Of a stretch of DNA of 33,370 nucleotides, positions 1-10,445 are shown one piece after another. The DNA comes from Chitinophaga pinensis (GTDB lineage Bacteria; Bacteroidota; Bacteroidia; 2-12-FULL-35-15). The translations under genes were made by a program, and so were the position numbers. Where the stretch lies: positions 1-33,370 of the forward strand of contig CAMBDK010000020.1 in NCBI GenBank assembly GCA_945865315.1. The letters are read 5' to 3'. The notes below the pieces were generated by a model. It was not told the DNA's origin, searched no databases, and saw only the letters and a list, made by a program, of their open reading frames with translations. Numbering within the stretch: the first letter of the stretch is position 1; each line of letters opens with the position of its first letter.

Positions 1-212
1 ACAAATCCAAAAAAAAAATAGCAGAAGGGCATTGCATAAAAATTTCCAATAAGTCAATAGTAATTTAAACTTTTTTTTATTTTTATTTTGTTAATAACTA
101 TTGCACCTAAAGTAATTTACATATATTTACACCATAATACCCGATAATACTGGATGTATAGAGATTATACATTTTTCGAATATAAAATACCGCATTTAAT
201 TAGAGATATAGA

Positions 213-1646
213 ATGGAGAAAGCGTTTTTAAAAGTTTGGGATGGCTGCTTGGAAATAATTAAAGATAATGTTAGTTCTCAAAGTTTCAAAACTTGGTTCG
301 AACCTATTAAACCAATAAAATTAAGTGCTAGTGTTTTGACAATTCAAGTACCTAGTCAGTTTTTTTATGAATGGTTAGAGGAACATTACATTACTTTATT
401 AAAAAAAACCATAAAAAAGGAATTAGGAGTGGCAGGTCGTTTAGAGTATAGTATAATTATGGAAAATAATTATACTAATTCATCTAAGCCATATACTGTT
501 AAAGTTCCTACGGGAAATAAAAAAGAATTGAAAAATCCATCTGTAGCAATGCCGATAGATTTAAATCAAAATACAATTCGTAATCCTTTTATTATTCCTG
601 GGCTAAAAAAAGTAAATGTTGAATCACAACTAAATGTAAACTACACCTTTGAGAATTTAATTGAAGGGGACTGTAATCGTTTGGCTCGGTCTGCCGGTTT
701 TGCTGTAGGCAATAAACCTGGTGGAACAGCATTTAACCCCTTATTAATATATGGAGGAGTAGGATTAGGGAAAACACATTTGGCCCATGCAATTGGAATT
801 CAAATAAAAAGTGAATTTCCAAATAAAACTGTTCTTTACGTTTCATCTGAAAAATTCACCCAGCAGTATATTGATTCTGTTCGTAACAATAATCAAAATG
901 ATTTTGTTCATTTTTATCAGATGATTGATGTATTGTTAATTGATGATGTTCAGTACTTTGCAGGAAAAGAAAAAACCCAAGACGTATTTTTTCATATTTT
1001 TAATCATTTACATCAAACAGGCAAACAAATAGTTTTAACTGCAGATAAAGCGCCTGTAGATTTGCAAGGATTTGAAGTACGATTGCTTTCACGTTTTAAA
1101 TGGGGATTGTCTGCTGATTTGCAAACGCCTGATTTAGAAACACGTATTGCAATTCTTGAAAAGAAAGTTTATTCTGATGGCATTGAGATACCAAAAGAGG
1201 TGCTTGAATATCTTGCATATAGTATTACAACAAATGTTCGTGAGTTAGAAGGCGCACTTATTTCCTTGCTTGCACAGTCATCCATGAACAGAAAAGTTAT
1301 TACACTAGAACTTGCCAAACAGATGATTGACAAGTTCGTGAAAAACACTGCTCGTGAGGTATCAATAGATTATATTCAAAAAGTTGTATGCGATTATTTT
1401 GATATGCCAATTGAATTATTAAAATCAAAAACGCGTAAGCGTGAAGTAGTTCAAGCACGTCAAATATCCATGTATTTCGCTAAGAGTATGACTAAGTCGT
1501 CCCTATCAACAATTGGTTTGCATTCAGGTGGGAAAGATCATGCTACAGTGCTTCATGCATGCCGAACGGTTAACAATTTAATAGATACTGATAAGCGATT
1601 TAAAGTTTATATTGATGAACTTCATAAAAAAATAACTATCCTGTAA
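213..1646 (+). CDS. dnaA: Chromosomal replication initiator protein DnaA
   Basis: 477 aa; Walker A GGVGLGKTHLAHAIG, Walker B VLLIDDVQYFAGKEKTQ, and C-terminal DnaA-box-binding region ending GGKDHATVLHACRTVNNL. Confidence 0.98.
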   Translation: MEKAFLKVWDGCLEIIKDNVSSQSFKTWFEPIKPIKLSASVLTIQVPSQFFYEWLEEHYITLLKKTIKKELGVAGRLEYSIIMENNYTNSSKPYTVKVPTGNKKELKNPSVAMPIDLNQNTIRNPFIIPGLKKVNVESQLNVNYTFENLIEGDCNRLARSAGFAVGNKPGGTAFNPLLIYGGVGLGKTHLAHAIGIQIKSEFPNKTVLYVSSEKFTQQYIDSVRNNNQNDFVHFYQMIDVLLIDDVQYFAGKEKTQDVFFHIFNHLHQTGKQIVLTADKAPVDLQGFEVRLLSRFKWGLSADLQTPDLETRIAILEKKVYSDGIEIPKEVLEYLAYSITTNVRELEGALISLLAQSSMNRKVITLELAKQMIDKFVKNTAREVSIDYIQKVVCDYFDMPIELLKSKTRKREVVQARQISMYFAKSMTKSSLSTIGLHSGGKDHATVLHACRTVNNLIDTDKRFKVYIDELHKKITIL

Positions 1647-1661
1647 TATATTTTTAAAAAT

Positions 1662-1702
1662 AAAAAAACAGCTATTTCAGTTTTTGAAAGGCTGTTTTTT
1701 TA
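1662..1702 (+). terminator. Intrinsic terminator after dnaA, possibly bidirectional
   Basis: aaaaaaacagc...gctgttttttt: A-tract/ACAGC paired with GCTGT/T-tract just after the dnaA stop. Confidence 0.6.
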
Positions 1703-1761
1703 TTTCTTAACAATTGGTAATTCAATTTTTTTATAACAATTGATGTTGTAAAAAGATAAAA

Positions 1762-2244
1762 TTAAAAGCGGCCGCACAAGTGTGGCCGATATTTTTTATG
1801 ATACCTTGGCAACCAACTTTTAATACGTTTTTTCATATTAATAGTATATTTATTATACTTCATACTCTGTTTTTTTATTCTGTTAACTGCATTATCATCA
1901 TTAAATAATAAAGTAGATTGCTCAATTTGCTCGATGGGCTGTGAATAGGATACTTCAAAACGCATGTGGAAAGCATTTTCCAATGTAGATTCAATATTTT
2001 GATTTTGTTGTAATTTTTGCTTAGCAGTAGGCGCTACTTTTGTCTGATAATAAGGATCTGTATTAATAAAATCGTGAGCACTATTTAACTGAACAGGATC
2101 GTCACCAATTATAGAAACTACAGAAGAGTTATATTCATCTGGTTTTTGAGCCATTAAATGCATGCTAATAATTAGCAGATAACTAAAATAATAGTATTTT
2201 ATATTTATTTGAATCACCATATTACAATTTAAGTAAAAGAACAA
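1762..2244 (-). CDS. Hypothetical protein, probably exported
   Basis: ORF with a hydrophobic N-terminus (YYYFSYLLIISMHLMAQ). Start uncertain; Met9 (about 2220) is an alternative. No family recognised. Confidence 0.55.
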   Translation of the reverse strand: MFFYLNCNMVIQINIKYYYFSYLLIISMHLMAQKPDEYNSSVVSIIGDDPVQLNSAHDFINTDPYYQTKVAPTAKQKLQQNQNIESTLENAFHMRFEVSYSQPIEQIEQSTLLFNDDNAVNRIKKQSMKYNKYTINMKKRIKSWLPRYHKKYRPHLCGRF

Positions 2245-2560
2245 AAAAATTTAATTAAAAACAAGTTCAAACTTAAAATATGTTCTTGCCTTTTTTTATT
2301 GCAGTATTTTTTAAAGCAGCTTAAAAAATAAACACTTTCCAACATTCTCTGATTTTATAATTACAATTTTTAAAAAGAACTTGAAAAACAGTTCAATTCT
2401 AATGTCCTATAAATAGAAATATTAATTTAATTATTTGCACCTTCAATGCTAATAAATTTGAGCTCGCAGATTTTATTTTATAAAGGTATATTAATCTAGT
2501 TACTATAAAAATAAGGGAATTACTAATCAAAAGAGTATTCAAAATTATTATCTTTACCTT

Positions 2561-3175
2561 ATGACAACAATTATAATAATAGTTATTACCGTTATTGTTT
2601 CCATGATATCAATGGATAATTATGCATTAAAAAACAAATTGATGTTTAATGCATATATGATACATAAGCGAAAAGAATGGTACCGGTTTTTCTCAAATGG
2701 ATTAATTCATGGCGACTGGATGCACCTTGCCTTTAACATGTTCTCTTTATATATATTTGGAGGAAGTGTAGAGGCTATGTATAAAGATACTGCTGTTTAT
2801 GGCAGTAATGGTCTTTTATTTTTTATTCTTTTATATGTTGGAGGCTTGGTTATGTCCTCTATATATTCTTATGAAAAACACAAAGACAATATTTATTATA
2901 ATGCTCTTGGAGCATCTGGAGCGGTTTCAGCGGTGATTTTCGCATTTATCATTTTAGCGCCAACACAAAAAATGATGTTACTAATATTGCCAATACCAAT
3001 TCCCGCCTATATTTTCGGCTTATTATTTTTAGGAGTGGAATATTATATGGGGAAACGAGGACAAGGCCAAATAGGTCACGATGCGCATTTTTGGGGTGCA
3101 ATATTCGGAATTACTTTCACCATTATTTTGAAACCTAGTTTAATTCAATTGTTCATTTTACAAATTACGGAATAG
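2561..3175 (+). CDS. Rhomboid family intramembrane serine protease
   Basis: HGDWMHLAFNMFSLYIFG, catalytic GASGAVSAV, and a C-terminal GHDAHFWGAIFG His motif in a multi-TM protein. Confidence 0.9.
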   Translation: MTTIIIIVITVIVSMISMDNYALKNKLMFNAYMIHKRKEWYRFFSNGLIHGDWMHLAFNMFSLYIFGGSVEAMYKDTAVYGSNGLLFFILLYVGGLVMSSIYSYEKHKDNIYYNALGASGAVSAVIFAFIILAPTQKMMLLILPIPIPAYIFGLLFLGVEYYMGKRGQGQIGHDAHFWGAIFGITFTIILKPSLIQLFILQITE

Positions 3176-3262
3176 TTATTTTAGTATTTAGAAGCTATCA
3201 ATTTTTTTATTTATTTATATTTCAAAAGCATAATGGTTTAGTGAAACTTTATTATTTTTAAA

Positions 3263-3763
3263 ATGAACAAAGCAATATTTTTAGATAGAGATGGTGTAAT
3301 AAATTCGGAGCGAGGGTATACCTATAAATTAGAAGATTTTTTAATATTGCCCGATTTAATAGAAACTTTACAATTGTTTCAACAGAAAGGCTATTTATTA
3401 ATTGTTGTTTCTAATCAGAGTGGAATAGCAAAAGAGTTATATAAACAGAGCGATGTAGAATTATTACATAATTATTTGATTAATGAATTAAATAAGAATA
3501 ATATCCGACTTTCAGAAATTTATTATTGCGTTCATCACCCTGATGTTTGCAATTGTATTTGTAGGAAGCCTGATTCTTTATTTATAGAAAAATCCTTAGC
3601 GCGATTTCAAATTGATGCAAGAAAATCTTATTTTATAGGAGATAAGGAGCGAGATGTGGAAGCCGCAGAAAAAGCAGGAGTAAAAGGTATTTTAATTGAA
3701 GCCAATAGTTCATTGAAAGCTGTTTTTAATTTTATAGAAACTTTACAAAATTCATCAATTTGA
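3263..3763 (+). CDS. HAD-IIIA phosphatase, D-glycero-D-manno-heptose-1,7-bisphosphate 7-phosphatase-like
   Basis: FLDRDGVIN, VVSNQSGIAK, CVHHPDVCNCICRKPD Zn-site-like loop, and YFIGDKERDVEAAEKAG. Confidence 0.85.
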   Translation: MNKAIFLDRDGVINSERGYTYKLEDFLILPDLIETLQLFQQKGYLLIVVSNQSGIAKELYKQSDVELLHNYLINELNKNNIRLSEIYYCVHHPDVCNCICRKPDSLFIEKSLARFQIDARKSYFIGDKERDVEAAEKAGVKGILIEANSSLKAVFNFIETLQNSSI

Positions 3764-3787
3764 TTATACAGCTGATGACATAAAACG

Positions 3788-4630
3788 ATGGAGCAATTTA
3801 TAAACCATAATGGAACTATTTTAGCGGCAGATCACCCCGTTTTTCTATATAATAATAGAGGATTTTGTTATGGAGATGCTATTTTTGAGACTATTCGTAT
3901 TGCCAATCATAAACCACAATTTTTAAAAGAACATTTCCAACGTTTATTTTGGGGGATCAGTTTTTTTAAGATGCAAATGGAGGAACAATTAAATCAATCT
4001 TTTTTTGAAGATGCTATAATAGAACTTGCTAAAAAAAATAACTTGAATGCAGATGGTAGGGCTAAACTTACTATTTATAGAAATCAGGGAGGACTTTATT
4101 CGCCAGAGAATAATACTATTTCTTATTTAATAGAAATTTCCACTTTGCTTACGGATGGTTATAAACTTAATATTAAAGGGTTTAATATAGATTTATACAC
4201 AGAAATAAAAAAATCTCAAAATATTTTATCGTCGATTAAATCGAACAACTGTGCTATTTATATAATGGCAAGTATTTATAAAAAACAAAATTTACTTGAT
4301 GAATGTATTTTATTTAATGACAAAGGATGCATTACTGAAGCAATCAGTTCAAATATTTTTGTAGTAAAAAATGGGGTATTATATACACCTGAAATCTCCA
4401 GCGGATGTATTGAAGGTGTGATGCGTAAAAAAATTATAGATATAGCTAGAGATAATCACATTGAAGTTTATGAATTATCCATGCTGCCAAATGTATTATT
4501 AGAGGCCGAAGAATTGTTTTTAACAAATGCTATAAGTGGCATTCAGTGGGTGTTAGCTTATAAACAGAAAAAATATATTAATACAACAGCAATCCGATTA
4601 ATAGAAAAACTAAATGAATTAATATATTAA
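3788..4630 (+). CDS. Aminotransferase class IV (PabC/IlvE/Dat-like)
   Basis: YGDAIFETIRI, ECILFNDKGCITEAISSNIFVVKNG, and EELFLTNAISGIQWV are typical of fold-IV PLP enzymes. Confidence 0.88.
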   Translation: MEQFINHNGTILAADHPVFLYNNRGFCYGDAIFETIRIANHKPQFLKEHFQRLFWGISFFKMQMEEQLNQSFFEDAIIELAKKNNLNADGRAKLTIYRNQGGLYSPENNTISYLIEISTLLTDGYKLNIKGFNIDLYTEIKKSQNILSSIKSNNCAIYIMASIYKKQNLLDECILFNDKGCITEAISSNIFVVKNGVLYTPEISSGCIEGVMRKKIIDIARDNHIEVYELSMLPNVLLEAEELFLTNAISGIQWVLAYKQKKYINTTAIRLIEKLNELIY

Positions 4631-4699
4631 TATGCAGTGCATTAATTTTACTAGATAACACCATCAGTTTTTTTTAAAAAAGTTTAAATTAGAAAGAAT

Positions 4700-4948
4700 T
4701 TACTTGTTTTTATGCCTTTCTTTAGCACCTTTAAAGGATAAAAACATTTCATTAAAATGGCCCATTAAATTCTTTAAAAACTCTTCATCTACTAAGGCCG
4801 TAATCCCTTCAATACCTTCTATATCAGCATGTGAAATTTTGAAAATTTGTTCCATTTGTCCAGCTTCAAATTTTATCTGATATTTATCATTCATAGAAAA
4901 AATTGAAATACTTATTTTGGGGTGGGGGATAGTGCCTATAATTCGCAT
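4700..4948 (-). CDS. Hypothetical protein
   Basis: 82 aa ORF with codon-like composition and no competing ORF. No recognised family. Confidence 0.6.
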   Translation of the reverse strand: MRIIGTIPHPKISISIFSMNDKYQIKFEAGQMEQIFKISHADIEGIEGITALVDEEFLKNLMGHFNEMFLSFKGAKERHKNK

Positions 4949-5123
4949 AATTTTTTATTTCCTCTTAATCTCTAATTATGGATGAATGTATATTATTAAA
5001 TTTAAAAATTATTTTATGATAGTTAATTTTTGTCGAATAAAATAGGAACTTAATTATAAAAAATCAAGCCTATTTATTTGAAGTCGACTATTCTAATTAA
5101 TTAAATAAAGCTATTAAAAGGCT

Positions 5124-5540
5124 TTAAGGTTTATATGGTCCACTTCGGAAAAAGTTTGTTCCTTTATCCCCTTCGTTTTTAATTTTTGTTTGGATTTTAA
5201 ATGCAAGTTCAGCAAAGTGTTGAAGTTTACTATTTTTTAAAAATATAGCTGCCTTATCATCGCCGTTAATAAAGTTAGCCATTGCAGCCCAAATAAATTC
5301 CTTTTTGTCCATTAATAATGCAAATGCTTTTTTATCATCCCACACGGCACTTACAAATGTAACAAGTATAAAATGTTTTTTAATTAACAAAGATTCAATT
5401 GCTTTTGTATGGCGGCATGCAGCATCTTTTAATAAAACTAGTTCTTCAAAATTGTTTTCTAGTAACCAATATTTGGCACTTGGATTGCCATCAATCCATT
5501 CGCTTGTTTTATCAATTGCTTCCTTTGAATATAATAACAT
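5124..5540 (-). CDS. Hypothetical protein
   Basis: 138 aa ORF with a plausible soluble protein composition. The antisense ORF 5305..5640 looks spurious. Confidence 0.6.
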   Translation of the reverse strand: MLLYSKEAIDKTSEWIDGNPSAKYWLLENNFEELVLLKDAACRHTKAIESLLIKKHFILVTFVSAVWDDKKAFALLMDKKEFIWAAMANFINGDDKAAIFLKNSKLQHFAELAFKIQTKIKNEGDKGTNFFRSGPYKP

Positions 5541-5639
5541 TAATTATAGGATATTTAATTTAAGTAAAATTAAAGATAAAAAAATTGGATTTTATAAATT
5601 CATTAAAATAGATATTATACAAGTGAAGTTTTCGAAATA

Positions 5640-5790
5640 ACTCCCGCAAATTAAATGGTTCAAAAACTGTGTATTTTTCTTTTGTCTTGATACAAAAGAA
5701 ACAAAAAATCAAGAACAAACGATTCCTCCCCACCTGCAACCCTGCATCGCGTTTGTTCATTCCTCAAGCGCGTTTTTATAAGGATATTTT
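5640..5790. repeat. Probable dispersed non-coding palindromic element
   Basis: Two nested perfect inverted repeats: TTTCTTTTGT/ACAAAAGAAA (5676-5685 / 5692-5701) and GAACAAACG/CGTTTGTTC (5713-5721 / 5750-5758). Short spurious-looking ORFs on both strands. Confidence 0.5.
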
Positions 5791-5892
5791 TTGCAAAAAA
5801 ATGAAATCATCTGTTTTTATTAATATATCTGTTTTGTCGAAATTATTTTGAAAGATTTACTAAGAGAGACAAAAAATATAATAATTAATATT

Positions 5893-6390
5893 TCAGAAAC
5901 ATTTAAAATAGTCAAATGGCTCTAAACAATTATTACATCGATATAAAGCTTTACAAGCGGTGGATCCGAATTGTGATATTATATTTGTATTTAATGAACC
6001 ACATTGAGGGCAATTTAATTCTCTCACTTTCCCCATTAACAGACCTTTATCAATGCTACTATGATTAGGTGGAGCAATACCATAAATGCGTAATTTTTCT
6101 TTGGCGCTTTCATTTAACCAGTCGGTTGTCCATGCAGGAGAATATACTAATTCAACTTTTAAATTACTAATTCCAATTGCGTTAAGTTTAATTTTAATAT
6201 CATCTTCAATAACTTTCATAGCAGGACAACCGCTATAAGTAGGCGTAATTAGGACAGTACATAGCATGTCATCCAAAATTACAGCACGTAAAATTCCTAA
6301 ATCAAAAATATTGATAACAGGAATTTCGGGGTCTGGAATTTCTGACAGAATATTAAAAATTTCTTCTTTAGTATGTATTTTGGTATTCAT
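5893..6390 (-). CDS. paaD: 1,2-phenylacetyl-CoA epoxidase subunit PaaD
   Basis: DUF59/MIP18-like N-terminus (IPDPEIPVINIFDLGILR, ITPTYSGCPAM) and a C-terminal zinc ribbon (CPQCGSLNT...CKALYRCNNCLEPFDYFKCF). Confidence 0.92.
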   Translation of the reverse strand: MNTKIHTKEEIFNILSEIPDPEIPVINIFDLGILRAVILDDMLCTVLITPTYSGCPAMKVIEDDIKIKLNAIGISNLKVELVYSPAWTTDWLNESAKEKLRIYGIAPPNHSSIDKGLLMGKVRELNCPQCGSLNTNIISQFGSTACKALYRCNNCLEPFDYFKCF

Positions 6391-6468
6391 TCTTAGGTAT
6401 GTATATTGTTAATCCTAAAATATAGGTTTTTACATTTGTAGTATTATTAACAAAAGTATCAAAATATA

Positions 6469-7227
6469 TTACCATGTTGCTCCTGGGTAAGAACGTGCAA
6501 TACATTGCATTTCGGCTAATAAAAAACCTAAATGTTCGCTATGCTTTCCTTCTCTGCTGCCTTTTTGTTTGATAGCAGTTGTTGGTATTAGTAATGTAGC
6601 TTCCAAAATAACTTCGTTCACACGTTTGTTCCAGCTGTTTTTTATTGAATCTAAATCTACTGCAATGCCTTCATTAATTAGCAGTTGATCAACAGCATCC
6701 ATATCAAATAAATCGGGTACGTACATCCAAATATCATTGAATGCGGTCTGCAATCGTTGATGGCTTTCCGCTGTGCCATCTCCCAGGCGGTAAATCCATT
6801 CGGTAGTATGGCGCAAATGATAAGTAATTTCTTTATGTGATTTAACAGCGATAGCTGCAATGGTATCGTCTTTGCTGTTTTTTAAGGCCTCGTATAAATA
6901 GAAGGTATAAACATCATATAAAAACTGCCTTGCTAAAGTGCATGCATAATCGCCATTAGGAAGCTCTGTTAATAATAAATTTCTGTAATCACGTTCGTTG
7001 CGTAGGTATGCCAAATCATCTGCGGTTCGATTTTTACCTTCCACCTGAGCAGCATAAGTTAAAAGCGAATTTGCATTTCCAACAAAATCTAAAGCTATAT
7101 TTATTAAAGCGATGTCTTCCTCCAAAATTGGTCCATGGCCGCACCATTCAGAAAGGCGGTGCCCTATAATTAAACTGCTATCACCAAGGCGAAGAAGATA
7201 TTCAAATTTTGCTTGTTGTATATCCAT
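6469..7227 (-). CDS. paaC: 1,2-phenylacetyl-CoA epoxidase subunit PaaC
   Basis: LGDSSLIIGHRLSEWCGHGPILEEDIALINIALDFVGNA, DDLAYLRNERDYRN, and EITYHLRHTTEWIYRLGDGTAESH. Located between paaB and paaD. Confidence 0.95.
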   Translation of the reverse strand: MDIQQAKFEYLLRLGDSSLIIGHRLSEWCGHGPILEEDIALINIALDFVGNANSLLTYAAQVEGKNRTADDLAYLRNERDYRNLLLTELPNGDYACTLARQFLYDVYTFYLYEALKNSKDDTIAAIAVKSHKEITYHLRHTTEWIYRLGDGTAESHQRLQTAFNDIWMYVPDLFDMDAVDQLLINEGIAVDLDSIKNSWNKRVNEVILEATLLIPTTAIKQKGSREGKHSEHLGFLLAEMQCIARSYPGATW

Positions 7228-7298
7228 TTTAAATAATGATAATTAAGTATTGATTTTTAGAAGTATAATAAAATTAAAACCGATTTCAAAAAGCTAAT

Positions 7299-7586
7299 TT
7301 AAATGTATTTTACTCCATCTGGTATTTTATAAAATGTAGGATGTCGGTAAGCCTTATCATTTGATGGTTCGAAAAATGCACCCTGATCTTCGGGGCTTGA
7401 CGCAGTAATTGTATTTGCTGGGACAACCCAAATGCTAATTCCTTCATTTCTACGAGTATAAACATCGCGTGCGTTTTGAATCGCCATTTCAGCATCGGTA
7501 GCATGTACGCTACCTACATGCTTGTGAGGTATGCCCGGATTACCTTGAACAAATACTTCCCATAATGGCCATTGTGTATCACTCAT
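7299..7586 (-). CDS. paaB: 1,2-phenylacetyl-CoA epoxidase subunit PaaB
   Basis: WPLWEVFVQGNPGIPHKHVGSVHATDAEMAIQNARDVYTRRNEGISIWVVP, a typical PaaB sequence. Confidence 0.95.
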   Translation of the reverse strand: MSDTQWPLWEVFVQGNPGIPHKHVGSVHATDAEMAIQNARDVYTRRNEGISIWVVPANTITASSPEDQGAFFEPSNDKAYRHPTFYKIPDGVKYI

Positions 7587-7855
7587 ATATGTATATTATT
7601 ATATTTTTTTTTTCTAATATTTTCTAAAAATAATTAATAGAATTAAATAACTGAAATTTTTAATTTATTAAAAAATAAATATTTTTTTTAGTTTTTAAAA
7701 AATGTTTGTTATTTTATTTGATACCGGCTTAATCCTATGTTTTTATTAAAAATAACTTATCCACAAAGATACATAATTAAATAAAATAATAACTTTGGAT
7801 TGCTTCAAATAAGCAATATCATAAGCCCAAGAAAATAGCTAAAGAATGGGGCATA

Positions 7856-10423
7856 TTAAAATTTCATTATCATCCTTAAATTCAATTGCCTTTGAGTTAA
7901 ATAATTAGGTACTGCATATTGCCTATTGGTAACATCTTCAACCCAAATATAAGATACTACGTTGTTTGTACCCAAAAGATTAAAAACTTCCAAACTTAAC
8001 CAAAGAGATTTTAAATATTTAGATGGGGCATTATTTTTCATCTTTCTATCTTCCCTTAATGCCTGATAAGAAAAGCCTATGTCTACCCTGCGGTAAGATG
8101 GCATTTTTAAGGTTTGTTTGTATCGTTGTGAGTTAGGAGGGCCAAATGGAACGCCACTCCCAAATAATAAATTCAGATGCATTTTTAAGTCTGGGATACC
8201 AGGCATTTTATCTTGAAAAAACAGTCCAAAATTAACCCTTTGATCAGTGGGACGAGGGATATAGCCAGGTTCAAAACGTACACTATCAGTAATAATATTA
8301 TTGAATGTATAATTGGGAATAATTTTTTTACCATCGCTATTGAAATAATCATAATAAAAATCATCCTTTAAATCTTCACGTGTTTGCATTATTGAAATAG
8401 AAGCCCAGGATTCCAAACCAGTTACAAATTCACCATTAACTTTTAAATCGATACCTGTAGCGTACCCGCGGGCATTATTTTTTGCCAAATAGCGAATTCT
8501 AACATTATCAACTTCGTAAGGAATTAAATTATCTAAATATTTATAATAAGCTTCAGCAACAAATTTAAAAGGACGTTTCCATGAATTAAAGTTGTAATCA
8601 CTTGTTAAAACGAAGTGAATAGATGTTTGTGCTTTTATATCATAATTTATTTCACCTTTTTTATCGCGTAATTCCCTGTAGAAAGGAGGCTGATAGTAAT
8701 ATCCCGATGAAAATTTAAACAAAAAATCTTTATTCCAATTGGGTTTATATCCAAAGGTAGCACGTGGTCCAAATAATCCTTGTTTATTTAAGTCCCAATA
8801 ATTTAAGCGAAAACCACCTACAAAAGAAAATAAGGAGGAATCTTTCAGATTTTTTTTCCATACTCCCTGTAAAAAACCTGATACCCTATTAGATGAAATA
8901 TTTATTTTTTGTTTGATAATATTTTGTAGGATTATTTCTTGTGGGTTGCTTATGGGCATTGAAAAGTCAGCACTATCAATGTACTTCCATTCGCTTAATT
9001 TATCTGATATTAATTCATTAGAATATTTTGTACCCCATAATAACTGTTGACGACCAACTGAAAAAGAACCTTTATGTTCAGCACTAAATACATATGCTTC
9101 AAGATTTGTTCGGGCATGATTTAAAAACGTACCAACACCTCTGTTTCCTATTACATCACCAAAACTCGGTTTGCCAAAATCTGTTTCAAGTTCATCAATG
9201 AAATATTGCCCTTGAATATCAAAAGCTTCACTCTCTTTGCTTTTAAAAATAGAACCTGTAAATTTTAAATTCAATGTTTTATTCCTATTGTTATAATTGG
9301 AAGACAAGGCCCCCATCATTGTTGTAAACCTATCGACTTCTTGACCATCGAAATAAATTTTTAACCTTAGGGCTTGGTTTAATGTACCAAAATCTGTTTC
9401 ACGATTTTCGGGAACAATCTGATATTTATTGGTAGCGATATTCCCTAAAAAACCAAGTTCCCATTCTGGACTTAAATCGTAAGTAATATATGATTGTATA
9501 TCGCCAAAAAATGGTTTGTATTGGCCTTTTGTATCTAAGCCATTTAATATGTATTGATTAGTTTTATAACGTGCACCAATTAACCAACTAAGTCGGTAAT
9601 TTTTTGTGCTACCTTCGAGATGAAGGCTGGTGCCTAGCAAACTACCGGAAATGGTACCAGCGAATTTGCGTGGTTTTCGATATTGAATATCCAATACAGA
9701 CGACATTTTATCACCATACTTTGCTTCAAATCCACCAGCCGAAAATAAAACGGAGGATACCAAATCGGGATTAACAAAACTTAAGCCCTCCTGCTGACCT
9801 GAGCGAACAAGAAAAGGACGGTATACTTCAATGCCATTTACATAAACTAAATTTTCATCAAAATTGCCACCACGTACAGAGTAAGAAGAGCTTAATTCAT
9901 TACGGCTAGAAACACCTGGAAGCGTAAATAAAATCGCATTAAAATCCTGACTAGCTGTTGGTATATGCTTAATATGTAAAGGGTCAAGCCGCGTAATTTC
10001 AAAAAAACGGTTATTATCGCTAACTTCAACTTCCTTAATAAGATTTTTAAATGTTAATGATTTACTTAAATCTAATTTTTGATTAGGAGCAAGCTTAAGC
10101 TTAAACTGTTCCTGGTTATAGGAAAGACTATAAAAAACAACTATTATATCTTTATTGGCGGGAATAGAATAATTAAACTCACCATTTTTATTGGTATAAA
10201 CAGGGGCCAAGGAGGATCCGAAAATAGAAACACTAATTTCTTCAATCGGCTCATTTTCTAGGTTAGTAATTTTTCCATAAATTACTGCGCTATCTTGAGA
10301 AAAGGAGGATAAGGAGGATATAAGCAAAAAAATGGTAAATAATTTGCATTTAAGATTCTTTAAAGAGAAAATCTCCAGATATGATTTTTTAATAATTTTT
10401 AAAAGGCAAAAAGGTACTATCAT
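7856..10423 (-). CDS. TonB-dependent outer-membrane receptor with N-terminal carboxypeptidase-like domain
   Basis: CarboxypepD_reg-like N-domain (VIYGKITNLENEPIEEISVSIFG), plug (GVSSRNELSSSYSVRGGNFDENLVYVNGIEVYRP), long beta-barrel, C-terminal LNLRMIMKF. The ORF track begins at 10504, but Met28 at 10423 precedes a signal peptide and avoids overlap with the upstream gene. Confidence 0.9.
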   Translation of the reverse strand: MIVPFCLLKIIKKSYLEIFSLKNLKCKLFTIFLLISSLSSFSQDSAVIYGKITNLENEPIEEISVSIFGSSLAPVYTNKNGEFNYSIPANKDIIVVFYSLSYNQEQFKLKLAPNQKLDLSKSLTFKNLIKEVEVSDNNRFFEITRLDPLHIKHIPTASQDFNAILFTLPGVSSRNELSSSYSVRGGNFDENLVYVNGIEVYRPFLVRSGQQEGLSFVNPDLVSSVLFSAGGFEAKYGDKMSSVLDIQYRKPRKFAGTISGSLLGTSLHLEGSTKNYRLSWLIGARYKTNQYILNGLDTKGQYKPFFGDIQSYITYDLSPEWELGFLGNIATNKYQIVPENRETDFGTLNQALRLKIYFDGQEVDRFTTMMGALSSNYNNRNKTLNLKFTGSIFKSKESEAFDIQGQYFIDELETDFGKPSFGDVIGNRGVGTFLNHARTNLEAYVFSAEHKGSFSVGRQQLLWGTKYSNELISDKLSEWKYIDSADFSMPISNPQEIILQNIIKQKINISSNRVSGFLQGVWKKNLKDSSLFSFVGGFRLNYWDLNKQGLFGPRATFGYKPNWNKDFLFKFSSGYYYQPPFYRELRDKKGEINYDIKAQTSIHFVLTSDYNFNSWKRPFKFVAEAYYKYLDNLIPYEVDNVRIRYLAKNNARGYATGIDLKVNGEFVTGLESWASISIMQTREDLKDDFYYDYFNSDGKKIIPNYTFNNIITDSVRFEPGYIPRPTDQRVNFGLFFQDKMPGIPDLKMHLNLLFGSGVPFGPPNSQRYKQTLKMPSYRRVDIGFSYQALREDRKMKNNAPSKYLKSLWLSLEVFNLLGTNNVVSYIWVEDVTNRQYAVPNYLTQRQLNLRMIMKF

Positions 10424-10445
10424 TTTGGTTGTTAAATTTGGTAAC

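Noticed and set aside
1-212. oriC upstream of dnaA
   Set aside because: No DnaA-box cluster found by eye in these 212 bases; the window start at dnaA probably reflects genome re-orientation.
2549-2560. TATCTTTA just before the rhomboid ATG, suggesting a leaderless transcript
   Set aside because: No TTG/TTTG -33 element at 19-nt spacing; insufficient support.
5669-5851. 60-aa plus-strand ORF MYFSFVLIQKKQKIKNK...
   Set aside because: Falls inside the palindromic intergenic element; reads as a spurious ORF of that element.
7757-7765. Perfect DnaA box TTATCCACA in an AT-rich intergenic region
   Set aside because: Only one box seen there. It overlaps a minus-strand TATCTTTG -7-like element that could be the paaB promoter, so evidence for an origin is too weak.
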